Assembly: GCA_033064195.1 (NCBI GenBank)
Contig: JARBJD010000325.1
Coordinates: forward strand, 1-64,000
Direction of reading: 5' to 3'
DNA length: 64,000 bases
From: Blattamonas nauphoetae
Taxonomy: Eukaryota > Preaxostyla > Oxymonadida
Each line of letters begins with the position of its first letter. Position 1 is the stretch's first letter. Shown piece after piece: positions 1 through 10,011 of the stretch. The notes under the pieces are model-generated. The model was not told where the DNA came from. It saw nothing but the letters and a program-made list of their open reading frames with translations, and made no database searches. The translations under genes were made by a program, and so were the position numbers.

Positions 1-430
1 CTATATTTTGAACTATGAAGAAAGGCTTGACATTTGATGACATTTATCTGTCACTGAATGACGTCAGATGTCTTGACTGGAGTTGCCTATGTTTTGAACT
101 ATGAAGAAAGTCTTGACATTTGATGTTATTTATCTGTCACTAAATGACATGTGATGTCTTGACTCGAATAAATTTTAAGTGGATAGAACTAAATTGTTGA
201 CATTGTCGTTTATCTGTCACTGAACGACACAAGATGTCTTGATTCGAGGAAAAGTTAGGTTGGTCTTCCTTACCAGTTGACATCGTCATTTATCTGGCAC
301 TGAATGACACAAGATGTCTTGCTTTGTCAGAAACTGTTAGGTGGATATAACTTAATTGTTGATATCAGCTGTCATTTATCTGTCACTGGATGACAGCAGT
401 TGTCTTGCCTCGAATGCAATTTAATGAAAC
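1..430. repeat. degenerate tandem repeat, about five ~80-90 bp units
   Basis: The core TTATCTGTCACTGAATGAC followed by GATGTCTTG recurs near positions 45, 128, 208, 290 and 380, with a variable spacer. The array runs off the left edge of the window. There is no open reading frame. It lies upstream of the recombinase element and could be its flank or an independent minisatellite. Confidence 0.7.
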
Positions 431-885
431 TTAACAAAATAAATGTCCCCAATTCGCCAATTTTTGACCTCTCGAGATATGTTTTGTCCTCAATGAACAG
501 ATGGTGAAATTTGAAATGAAACTGTCATTCTTTGCTAGTCGCCCAGTTCTCTAACGTCCAATCATGATCATTGACTGGTGGGTGAGTAAGGAGGCAAGAT
601 TCCCCATAATAGTGAAGAAATGTTAATTGAGGAGATCTCGTGCGTTTGATAATGGAGGGACATGAATATGAACTGGGACGGTGAAAAGTGACTTGTGATA
701 TGAGTTAAGTCCTCAGTAGTCCAGTTTAGCACGATCATAATGAGAGTCAAATTGTTGCGAAAAAGCCAAGAGGGTGGGACGGGTTTCACAGATGTAAACT
801 TGGCAGCATAATTTCTCTTCTCCTCCTTCATTCTTTCTCTCTCGGCTGTCGGTTCCTCATCTTTGACTATTCTTATCGTCTTCAG
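431..885. other. AT-rich non-coding stretch upstream of the recombinase element
   Basis: No supported gene or repeat was seen. A polypyrimidine stretch (about 815-860) ends just before the ATG at 886, so the 5' leader or promoter of the downstream gene may be here. Confidence 0.3.
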
Positions 886-1860
886 ATGAGTACAGATCAT
901 CCGAGTGCAAAGGAAACGAAGACCGGAAAAGTGGATATTATCGAAATATCAGACGGTGATGAGGATGAGAATCAATTGAAAGTTCAAGGTCTGATATTTG
1001 AATCTTTCGATTGTATTTTAGTGAAAACTACTCATCGCCGTGCAAGAGGAAGAATGAAAGCAGTTGAAAACACGGATGAAGATTCGGATGTGGAAGCGAT
1101 TGATTGGCCCCAGTCAATGATTGTTGATATAGACAGTGCGATAGAAGATATTATGATCATTGACGACTCATCCTCTGACTCTCCGACACCTGTGATACCT
1201 AAGAAAGATGTCGTTCCTGTTCATGAGAAGAAACAGACACCTTTGAAGGATGAAGGTTCGTTTTATTGACTATCGTGGAGTGATTTGGAATTTTAGGCCA
1301 TCAAAGTATCCAAATTCGAGAAACAACGATGACCAGCAGAGAATTCCAAGCAATTGAAGGAAAAGGAGAACAGGTCAAGGAAAAGGTGATTCTTTGAAAT
1401 TGATAAAATTGTTCAGTTCTCACTGCAAGCCCTGCTCCGAAAGATCGTCGGAATGCTATTCAGAAACCGGATAGCATGGGTGGCACTCCTTTACAACTCC
1501 AAAGTTGACAAACCTTCTCCGGTTGAGTATCCAGGTTTTGAGCCTCCAAAATATCAAATTGTGAAGCCAAGTATGTGTTTTGGAAATCTTGATTGGAATT
1601 AAGATTTTGCAGCAGGTTTGCGTACCAGTGGACTGGACAAAACACACAAAAACGGTGTCATTCCGTGATATTATGGAGCAAGAGGAAGATGAGTTCTGGG
1701 CTACCCAACATTCAATGCAAGAGAAACAAACAAAAGAGATTGAGAAGAGGAAAGGTAGTCTCTTTTGCTTTTGTATTGAAAAATGTTCAGATATCCCAGA
1801 GCCTTCATTCTCGAGTGGACGATTCAAGATGAGTGAGCATCTGATCTGATCGATGCTGAT
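886..1860 (+). CDS. acidic N-terminal exons of the tyrosine-recombinase element
   Basis: An ATG at 886 opens a 127-codon acidic frame rich in Asp/Glu/Ser (IIEISDGDEDE, IMIIDDSSSDS). It looks spliced: a GT...AG intron near 1256-1297 and others near 1388-1430 and 1582-1615 would link further protein-like segments, such as one containing VDWTKHTKTVSFRDIMEQ. Such acidic, SUMO-interaction-like stretches occur in transposon and chromatin proteins, but I do not recognise the family. The strand and spacing suggest it is the upstream part of the recombinase gene that follows; it could instead be a separate accessory gene. Exon borders are approximate. Confidence 0.4.
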
Positions 1861-3807
1861 CTGAGGGAGACGCTATTGAGACCCGCTGAACCATATGCCG
1901 ATTCGACGCTTCGGAAACATGAACAATCGAAGAAAATGTACAAATTGTTCTTGACTGCTATTGATGGAGACCGACCCCTGTTCCCTTGATCCAAACATTA
2001 TAAAAGCGTTTATCCGCTTCTGTGCGTGTATTGCGGATATAACCTGAAGTCAGTGGAGAATGTGTATGTTGCCTCATTGAAAAGATTGAACGAACTTGAG
2101 GTACATGAAAAGATCACGGATGATACCAGGAAATCAATCAATGCGACCATCTCGGAGATGAAGAGGCATCCGAAGGTGAAGAAGAAAGATGGTCCTGGAA
2201 AAGAACCGTTGATCACCACTGATATGGATCTCCTTCTTGCATCGGTTCATCCAGGAACCTTGCAAGGAGCGGAGAACAGGTCCCTCTGGCTATTTGCTCA
2301 TCAGACAGGTGCGAGATCAATTTCCTGCGAAGGGATTACCCTCGGTGACGTTTTTGTGGTTCTGAAAGCTGGTGAAAAGGAAATTAACACCATCAAGATC
2401 CGGATCAACGTTACCAAAGGTGAAACCAATTGGAACCATTTCGTCACTCTGGAGGGAAGTGTGAGCGAAGAGGGGAGACAAAATGCGGTGTACTGGATCA
2501 ACAGGCACCTCCATGTGGGTCATGGAGTGTATCTCAGTGAGCTCCATTGCGTATCTGCTGAAAAAAAGAAGCGGAGGCTTTGGAACATGACTCGAGATAC
2601 AATGAGATACCGGCTGAAGTGTCATCTTGAATGGGCCGGGTATGACTCCAGGGTGTTCGGCTTCCACAGTTTCCGTTCGGGGTTCATGTGTTCGGCTTTG
2701 ATATCTGCTGACCTCAGAGGGAATCCGGTTGAAAATGTTATGCAGAATACTGGATTCGTGGCAGGTTGGGTCGTCGGGTCCAAGACTCAGCGAACGATAC
2801 GTGAAAGATCTCGCTCGTCAAGCAATCGTTGCATCGAGAATGGTCGAACTTCCGGAACTCCTGGTAGGTGAGGCCAATGAAGCCGATATGGTCCCCTCCC
2901 AAGAGTCCGTACCGATGAAGCCTGTGTTCGACAAGAACTTGCTTGAACCATCGATCTTCCACAACATGGAGATCAAACCAAAGAAGGAATTTTCCATACG
3001 GACGAAAATGCAATTGTTCAATTATGCATTTGAGAAGAAAGTCACCTATGGAAAATGGAGCGACGAACAAAAGGAAGCAAGACTCTCAGTTGCATGGCGG
3101 GTTGGTCTGGCAAAGTATTGTAAACAAAATGCAGAGTTGGAGAAGAGGTGCCAAAAGTCAGTGAGAAACAAGTTAGGTCATTGCCCGAATTCCAGTGTGG
3201 CTGCCATTACTCAACAGGAGAGGGAAGTATTTGCAAGAGAGCATATCTGTAACCATCTCTTTATTGGGATGGACAACTTGGACTGGTTTGTCAACAGGTT
3301 GTACAGTTTGGTTGCTGATAAGCTTAATGATGCAAAGATCTTGCCCAGAACTTCTGCTGAAGAAGCGTTGATCAAGACCACCTTGGTGTTTGACTCCCGC
3401 TCACCAAGGAAAACTCGGAAGCTCCCAGAGCCTCAGAGCGATGATGATTCGGAGATCATTGAAGTGGATGGCTTTCCGGAAGGAGTCCGTCCGATCAAGA
3501 AGAAGAAGAGAATCATTGCTGATGACGGTTGTGAGGGTGACGATTCCGAATTTGATTGGTCTGACTTTTGCAGAGAGAATGAATCTGACGACCGACGAAG
3601 GGATGGTTCTCCGGTGAAATATTCAAGAACCCACCCAAAGCGTTGGACGAACTTGCAAGTTGAAAATTTGGAGAAAGATTATTACAAGGGGTATTCGGAC
3701 CAGTATATTGGAGAAAAATGGGTTTCACAACCCAGCAAGTGAGGGACAAGATCAAGAACTTGATCAAGTACGAAGGGCTGAAGCCAAGAAACAAGAAGAC
3801 AGAGTAA
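1860..3807 (+). pseudogene. tyrosine recombinase with C-terminal SANT/Myb-like domain
   Basis: The catalytic domain is recognisable by its motifs: an Arg in TGARS (box I), HSFRSGF (box II His-x-x-Arg), and a downstream SERYVKDLA segment that supplies the likely nucleophilic Tyr. These match tyrosine recombinases used by Cryptons and related elements. A helical SAM-like region (TLRKHEQSKKMYKLF) lies upstream. The C-terminal third holds an acidic linker with a basic stretch (IKKKKRI). It ends in a Trp-anchored helix-turn-helix-like segment (RWTNLQVENLEKDYYKGYS, then QQVRDKIKNL) resembling SANT/Myb DNA-binding folds. The reading frame is interrupted about four times, so the copy is probably inactive unless some breaks are assembly errors. 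Expected role: cutting and rejoining element ends in the nucleus. Confidence 0.6.
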
Positions 3808-3809
3808 TT

Positions 3810-4430
3810 TGATTCATTTTGGATTATTGTTATTCTTATTCTTCTTATTTCTTATTATTAGTAAGAGTTTCTTTCTCGTTCTTCTCTTACGTGTCACTGA
3901 TCCGAACGAGCATAATGTTGAGTTTTGAAAGATGTGATATGTAAGGGAAATATGTGGGTAGCTCATGTGAGCATATGTAGTGGGAATATAGATAATATAG
4001 AATGAAGTGGGATTGGAAGTGGTAGAGTAGCTTAACGTTACAATCCATTGAGATCTTGCCTGCTTCATAAGACTTTTAAATAAAAATAACTTTGTTTTGG
4101 ATTGAATAGGACTTTAAGGATTTTCGATTGATTTGACAAAGTAGTTTGAATATGATTGTTTGGTCATGTTCCAAAATGTCAAAGTCAAATTGAGATTCAA
4201 ATGTGTGTATTCATCATGTACTGAACCTGATTGGAGAAGAGTTGGACATTCCCATTTTAATTTTGAATCCTTCAATTCGGAAGAGAAGCATGAAATAGAA
4301 GGTGAGAAAGACGCTGTCAATGGATCATTCATACTATGAGATGTAGTGTTGGAGAGAGGCATCAATATTATGATTCTGTTTCTCTTGCTCTTATTCAGAT
4401 TCTGGTTGTCTTGTTTTTGTTGACTTTCGC
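3810..4430. other. AT-rich non-coding 3' flank of recombinase element
   Basis: No supportable gene, repeat or motif was found. Short open frames here have the composition of random AT-rich DNA. Confidence 0.3.
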
Positions 4431-4479
4431 TGCAAGACGAAGGGACAAGTCCCCTTCAACCCCTTCGCACTTGTCTTCG

Positions 4480-4531
4480 CTTGATTAACAGTTTCTGCCG
4501 TCGCTGCGCTAGTCAGAAACTGTTAATCAAG
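4480..4531. repeat. perfect 18 bp inverted repeat (hairpin)
   Basis: CTTGATTAACAGTTTCTG (4480-4497) is followed by a 16 nt loop and its exact reverse complement (4514-4531). A GC-rich partial palindrome (GCTCGACTTCGAGC) lies directly after it. The hairpin could mark the 3' end of the recombinase element or a small foldback element. The 12-mer CAGAAACTGTTA also occurs at about 327-338 in the 5' repeats, which hints that both belong to one element. Confidence 0.6.
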
Positions 4532-4559
4532 CTCGACTTCGAGCGAGCGTAATCCTCTG

Positions 4560-5592
4560 TGGGAGATGACAAAGATACAAGTTACAGCGAAATTGATACA
4601 TGAAAACTTGGTATATTATTGTTTTGGTGGCTTTTGTCAGTTCCTCTTATTGGAAAGTTTCGATGTTATGTTTTGTGAAAACAGTGTTTTGTCTTTGAAA
4701 GCAAGCTATATCTTCGTATTTGAAGAGTTTATATGGCCAAAAATTGTGCGTTTAACTTGGTACTATTTTGGTGCATGGTGCTGACTTTCATGACTTTGGT
4801 TGAAAAAGTGTCAACTTGTAATGTCCGTATCTCATTGAATACCAAGATAATCTGCTCAAGAATTGAACGACATACGTTCCACATCGAGATCAGCACATTG
4901 TAGTGAGAATTTTCCTTTCTGGAGAAGTTATTTTGTCTGTCGGAGCCTAACTTGTGAATGGAATTTTGAAACTGTGTTGTCCAGATCCAGTTACTAATCG
5001 ATGTAAAATCTTGAAAAATTCGTTGAAATCGGGTTGGTAGTCAGGATGGAGGGATTGAGATCGAAAAAGAGTGGTTTTTGAACATTTTAAAAACAATTTT
5101 TACTTAGAGATTTTTTGGGGTCGGTGCTGACTATGCTGATTTTTTCAAAAAAGTCGACTTGTCGGGTCCATATTTTTCCTCCTCAACATTCTTTCAAACT
5201 TTTCCACAATCGATCGTTACTCGACCGACTAAACACACCAAAAATTTCGACGGTTAGGTCATGGGTCAGGGGGGGTCTCATGCCGGCTATGCTGAAAAAG
5301 TGGCAAAAATGTATTTTGGCCATAACTTCCTTCAGGGAGGAGGGATTTCAATAATATTTGGTGGGGACATGTACTAGACCTACATTGTTGTTCATGTGAA
5401 ATTTCAGCTCGCTCCGCCAACTTTGTCGGATATGGATAAAAAAAGAAATTTGTCAAAAATCAACTTTGGGTGTCCAGTACACGTCCCAACTCAGAGTTCC
5501 GACAAAAATTTTTTCTCAGAAATGAGGGTAGTTGGGACCTCAATCGATCGAGGTCTGAATGGACGCTTAGGTCCTGGGTTCTGCGTTGGATA
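4560..5592. repeat. non-coding spacer with degenerate repeats
   Basis: No gene was found. A loosely conserved unit (GTGCTGACT...GAAAAAGT, followed by a GTCC/GGCC-TAT block) recurs near 4,780, 5,120 and 5,285. A near-palindrome (CCTCAATCGATCGAGG) lies at about 5,538-5,553. It reads as decayed repeat DNA next to the telomeric array, possibly old subtelomere. Confidence 0.4.
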
Positions 5593-5669
5593 CCCTAACC
5601 CTAACCCTAACCCTAACCCTAACCCTAACCCTAACCCTAACCCTAACCCTAACCCTAACCCTAACCCTA
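5593..5669 (+). repeat. interstitial telomeric array (CCCTAA), ~12.8 units
   Basis: There are twelve uninterrupted CCCTAA hexamers plus a partial unit, without a single mismatch. This is the C-strand of the TTAGGG telomere repeat used by many eukaryotes. Unique sequence lies on both sides, so the array is internal. Its perfect regularity suggests a recent origin: healing of a break by telomerase, a telomere fusion, or an element that inserted into a telomere. Confidence 0.95.
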
Positions 5670-6100
5670 GATACAAGAAGCAAGTCCCGCGAACAGGACG
5701 AAGGAAGAAATCGACTCCCTCTTCCTCTTTCTCATCTTCTTGTGATGACTCTCTCTCCCAGGAAGATGACCCCACATGGGCTCCCGACAGCCCCCGAATG
5801 GACCCCCCACCCAAGTGCCGTGGACGACCCAAGACACAGCCCAAAGCTGGTGCAAGGAAGCGGCAGCCCCCAGATGGGTCCCGACCAGTGGTAAGAGAAA
5901 CTGGTGCGGGCAGACTCAACGGCCCCTCCAAGGGCGAGTAACTTTTATTACTCTTTTCTTTCGCTTTTCGTTACTGATTCAGCACTTCAGCATCCGCCGT
6001 TAAACCCTATGGTGCGTCACTAAAAATAAAAACGTTCACAAATCACCTCAAATTTTCTTTCGAGCATGTCGATGCCAAATGTGACGAAGCCAATTGTGAT
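5670..6100 (+). CDS. AT-hook-like basic exon upstream of transposase
   Basis: Directly after the telomeric array an open stretch encodes a Ser-rich, then Pro/Arg/Lys-rich peptide with an AT-hook core (CRGRPK) and basic flanks, closing at 5,941. AT-hooks bind the minor groove of AT-rich DNA and are common in transposases. GT and AG dinucleotides near 5,938 and 5,989 could splice it to the transposase frame downstream, but I cannot prove the junction. The upstream half of the frame is the telomeric array read as Pro-Asn repeats and should not be taken as protein. Confidence 0.35.
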
Positions 6101-6446
6101 CACCCTTCTCGTCCGGAGATGTAGGTCTTTTTTGTGAAAAATGCACATTGTGAATTCGAAGAGTGAAATGTTCGCATTAACTCACCAACACAACGGAGTC
6201 ATCAGAGTTTCGTTGTCTTGTGACGTGGAAAGTCTGTTGGTTCGAAACGATAAGTTCACGGCATGATCGAGACAGATTTAGGGGACGTCTGCCTGGTAGA
6301 ATGATAAAAGACCATCCACCAGCATTAAGCTCCATATCGCGAGAAAAACGAAGGAAGATCACGAAATTGGCGTGGGAAGCCATATGTTCTCTCTGGCCGT
6401 CAAATCCAGAGGAACTCGTGATCCACCTTGTTTGCACAACCACTAG

Positions 6447-8277
6447 GTGTCCATCCGTGATGGAGTTTATCGAGAAGGAGCACAGTGGTATGACTTCCTT
6501 CCCGTTTCATCGGTTTTCTCTGCAAAATTTAAGAAAAATGACAAACCTTGTCGAAGACTGCCTGTCAATTCGTCAAAAGGCGAGAATAGTGCCGCTCGAT
6601 ATCGAGTCTGTTTTAGCGAACCACTTTTCTTTGGGATTCTTGGCTCTTGTGGGTTTCCTCACTCGAAGAATCGGTTCGATACCGCCCGCAATCACTTTAA
6701 AAAAGGCCTTCACAAGAGAGACAAACTCACACACCCTCCGCCTTCACGAAGTCCGCTCGATGACTGTCAAAAACTCCGATTTCGAGATTTTATTGTGAAT
6801 CATTCGGAAGAAAGCTCCAAAGAGCAACTGCTTTCAAACTCCGATCCGTCCAAATGGATGCGTGCGAGATCCATTATCCGGACAAAATATGAGATCTGGC
6901 AAGAACTAGAAAAAGAAACAGGTATTAAAATGGCATATAGTACCTTTTGCCGTTTTACTGTTGATCTGCATGAATCCCATCGAAGGACTGATGTGTGTCC
7001 CGATTGTCTCCGTCGAAAAGAAGCGTCACGGGAACTTGCAGTACTTCAAGAATCTGAACAAGAGAAGAGAGTGAAACTGGAAAAAGAGATCCAAGCTCTT
7101 GACAATCATCTCTATGAGGCAGAAGACCAGCGAAGGGCGATAAACTCAATGAGACAAAATCTCAGACCGAATCAATACATGATTGTTGCAGATTTTAAGG
7201 AAAATTGGAAGATTCCAATTACCTTCGAAGAGTCACAGAGAGATTTCTTTGAGAAACAACAACTAACTGATCTTGCATTTGTTGTCTTCTATCGGAATCT
7301 GAAAGGAGAACTGGACAAACGGATCTATCATTTCATTAGCGAAGTTCTAAATCACAACGCAAGTTTTGTTGTGGAGGCGTTGGAGGCCCTTTTGGAGGAT
7401 CCACTTTTTGATCAAACCCAGAATTTAATATTTGTTTCCGATTGCGGACCCCACTTCCGCAATAAACAGCTGCTATGCTACATCTTATCAGATTTACCGA
7501 CTCTAAACCATTCCATGTCCACCTCGATTGTATTTTACTTCGAACACCATGGTAAGAATGTATGTGATTCTGAATTTGGAACGATGACCAAGATTTTAAA
7601 GCAAAAGCCACCACAGCAATCTCTTACCACTTGCTCTCAGTTCGTGGAATTCTTCAACAAGATTGATGATGCGCTTGCAGGGCGACAGGTGAAATACAAT
7701 TGTTTCTCTCCCACCTTTCCAGTCGAGTCGCCCGAGATCGACTTCGATGGGATTTCTAAGTATCTCTGTTTCACCATTACGAACCAAAAACTGATGTGCA
7801 GTCCTTCAGCTTCAATCACAACTGACCAATGGCTCCCACTTCCGTTTCGATTTAAGAAGGTGATTCACGACTTCGAGGTAAAACAATGGCATGAGATTCT
7901 CGTGTCGAATCGAAGAGCAACATCGCCAGAGAAGCAGACCAGATTTGAGCAGAGGATGAGAATGATTGAAAAAGGATCGTGCTTCGATGTCGCTCTTGAC
8001 GGAACTTTTGAGGAGGTATGCTTATTTCTATTTTCATCACATTCTATGCCAGGATTACAATTTCGCTTTGCTTCTCACGACTTCTGAAAGAACACCTCAT
8101 CCTCATGAGGAAGAATCACCAATCCCTCCACCGCGCATGTCCAGGCTCATATCGAATCGAAAAGAGATGATGATTACATTGACGGCGATGAATTATCTCT
8201 CGAAGAAGAAATAGAAGATGTCATTCAGAAGAAAAAAGAGGATCAAATCCGCAAGTGGAAAGAAGAGGAGGACACTT
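6447..8277 (+). CDS. DDE-type (RNase-H-fold) transposase, family not assigned
   Basis: The main frame (546 codons to 8,087) begins with a helix-turn-helix-like region, followed by a Cys pair (CPDCLRR) and a coiled coil (about residues 185-235). Candidate acidic catalytic residues follow: Asp in MIVADFKENW, Asp in FVSDCGPHFRN, and His/Asp/Glu in EHHGKNVCDSEFG. The order D, DxGPHF, HGK resembles uncharacterised eukaryotic transposase families with an RNase-H fold; I cannot name the superfamily. A short intron probably starts at 8,016 (GTATGC), with an acceptor at 8,052 or 8,144. The latter leads in frame to an acidic tail (LSLEEEIEDVIQKKK) ending near 8,277. The protein start is uncertain because a coding-like stretch lies upstream in another frame (6,220-6,450). 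Confidence 0.55.
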
Positions 8278-8284
8278 GACTTTT

Positions 8285-8708
8285 CTGAATACATTTCGAT
8301 GATAAGAGAAGGAAAAATCTGACTTTCTTTGTTTAATCATTTGTGAAGTGGAAAGAAAGATTAGTTTCGAGAAATGACGCCTGCGATTTTTGAAAAAGAA
8401 TCACCCATCTTTAATTTTGATATTTCCTCGCTTGTTTTCATCTGTCATCTTTTCTTCCTCTTCTTCTTTCTCGATCTTTCATTTCACTATAAATACTACA
8501 TTTTTTGAGAAAAATTCTGAATATAGTCGATAAAGTGGCATCTGTTTCGAATGTCGATTTTGACACACTATGAAAAGACATTCGGTGTTTGGCATAAAAT
8601 TCGGCAAGATGCGGCAATAATAGAGAAGTGAGATATAAAATGAAAGGGTTAGGACTCCTGTACCGACCTGTACGATGGGTGCCATGATGTCGTGCCACTC
8701 CGATCCTG
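8285..8708. other. intergenic, no feature seen
   Basis: This AT-rich stretch separates the transposase from the 3' end of the helical-repeat gene. No terminal inverted repeat for the transposase element could be recognised. Confidence 0.3.
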
Positions 8709-9770
8709 TTATGTGGAAGTCACGTTCGATCCAAGCAAATTTTGGATTGAGCGAGAAATCCCAATAAGATCAATTCGATATAAATGGCCTTCGACGCTTG
8801 CCAACATCGTTTCGAGTGTGTCTTCGAAGCCTTCCGAAAAAAGAGCGTGGACGATTCGTTTTCCAGATCGGGCGATTTCCGGGCCTTGGTCCTTCCATTC
8901 TTTGCGCCAATAGCGGATGTTGTTGAGAGTAGTCCAGAGAGAAATCCGGTATTCCACGAAGGAGAGATGGCTGGAGAATGCCATCACAATCGGAGAAGTA
9001 AGAACATAATCCAATGTTGGATGATGAAATGGACCTATTCGAAGGAGTATGCACAACACTTCGATGAAGGATCCGGACAGCTCTTGATTGAGGATGTACC
9101 GATTTGAGATCAGGAACGTCACAAATGGAGATGACGGAATCACGATCTTCTGAAAGATGATTTCACGATGGGTGTATTGTTCAATGGCAGTAGTAATGTT
9201 CAGATCCCTTATATAGAAAGGATATGCAAGTTGGACGAGAAATGCGATGATTACGTTCAGAGTACCGACTATCGTTTCATTTCCGACTAACGACAGGGAG
9301 TGGGGTTGTAATGTCGACAAGAGATTCATGATAAGATCTGAGTTCACGAACGAAAGTCGAATCGCAGGTGAGGAGTGAAGGAAGAGAGAGGATAGGAAGG
9401 TCGACATTGCTGCAACTACAGTCGAATACGGAGATGACAGTAGAGTGACAATGCTCTCCATAAATCCAGAAGGCGATCCAGTAGGAGAGGGAACGAGATC
9501 AGACACGAGCTTCGCTGCGAGATCTTGTTGGCCCCATTCCAATTCAAGGCTCTTCAAAAACTGTACAGTTCTATCTTTAAGAACATCATCAAATGGGTAT
9601 TCTTCCTTCACGAGGGAAACAAGCGAATTGTAAAGCCTTGATTTGTCCTCGAATGTCAACTCCGTGTTCGAATCGAAATTGATGAATGGTTCACGTTCTG
9701 GGACGAATATCGGGTCTGAGTCAGAAACATGTAATTGAGTAGTTGAGTCAGCACGAGATTGGAACAACAT
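8709..9770 (-). CDS. alpha-helical (HEAT/ARM-like) repeat protein, oxymonad-type family
   Basis: A 353-codon intact frame starts at ATG 9,768-9,770. The protein is built of amphipathic helices (FEDKSRLYNSLVSLVKEEYP, FVNSDLIMNLLSTLQPHS, PIVMAFSSHLSF). It carries a segment of the type SLELEWGQQDLAAKLV that I associate with a large family of hypothetical proteins in oxymonad genomes. There is no signal peptide or membrane helix, so it is probably cytosolic. HEAT/ARM-like solenoids act as protein-binding scaffolds; no specific role can be read here. It is divergent from the P-type ATPase gene with 241 bp between start codons, so the two may share a promoter region. Family recognition comes from memory. 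Confidence 0.7.
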   Translation of the reverse strand: MLFQSRADSTTQLHVSDSDPIFVPEREPFINFDSNTELTFEDKSRLYNSLVSLVKEEYPFDDVLKDRTVQFLKSLELEWGQQDLAAKLVSDLVPSPTGSPSGFMESIVTLLSSPYSTVVAAMSTFLSSLFLHSSPAIRLSFVNSDLIMNLLSTLQPHSLSLVGNETIVGTLNVIIAFLVQLAYPFYIRDLNITTAIEQYTHREIIFQKIVIPSSPFVTFLISNRYILNQELSGSFIEVLCILLRIGPFHHPTLDYVLTSPIVMAFSSHLSFVEYRISLWTTLNNIRYWRKEWKDQGPEIARSGKRIVHALFSEGFEDTLETMLASVEGHLYRIDLIGISRSIQNLLGSNVTST

Positions 9771-10011
9771 ATCAAATTTAACTGAGAATAAAACGAGATC
9801 ATTCCCACGACGGGGTGAGTGTCACTCAGATTATGTCTGTTGTCCCCACATTATCGGTATTGTTATTTTTGTATCAACCTATGATGTGGATTGAGATGTA
9901 TCATGCTGATTCAGGAGCTCCAAATGTCCAGGAGCGTCTCTTCATCATCCCAAGAAACATTCGCATTTTGAGGACCTTTACGAAAGTTCCATAACTGATC
10001 AAATTTACACA

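Larger units (their letters stand above)
1..4560 (+). mobile_element. decayed tyrosine-recombinase (Crypton-like) transposon
   Basis: The core is a tyrosine recombinase with a C-terminal SANT/Myb-like DNA-binding segment (about 1.86-3.81 kb), preceded by acidic exons. No reverse transcriptase, capsid or polymerase gene accompanies it, which favours a Crypton-type DNA transposon over DIRS-type elements. The gene is broken, with about four interruptions. Element ends are not visible, because Cryptons lack terminal inverted repeats. The outer limits given are only the stretch before the next recognisable feature, and the 5' repeats may not belong to it. Confidence 0.45.

Noticed and set aside
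5396-5941. 181-codon open frame running through the telomeric array (Pro-Asn repeats)
   Set aside because: The Pro-Asn run is the CCCTAA array read as codons; only the part after 5,670 has plausible protein character.
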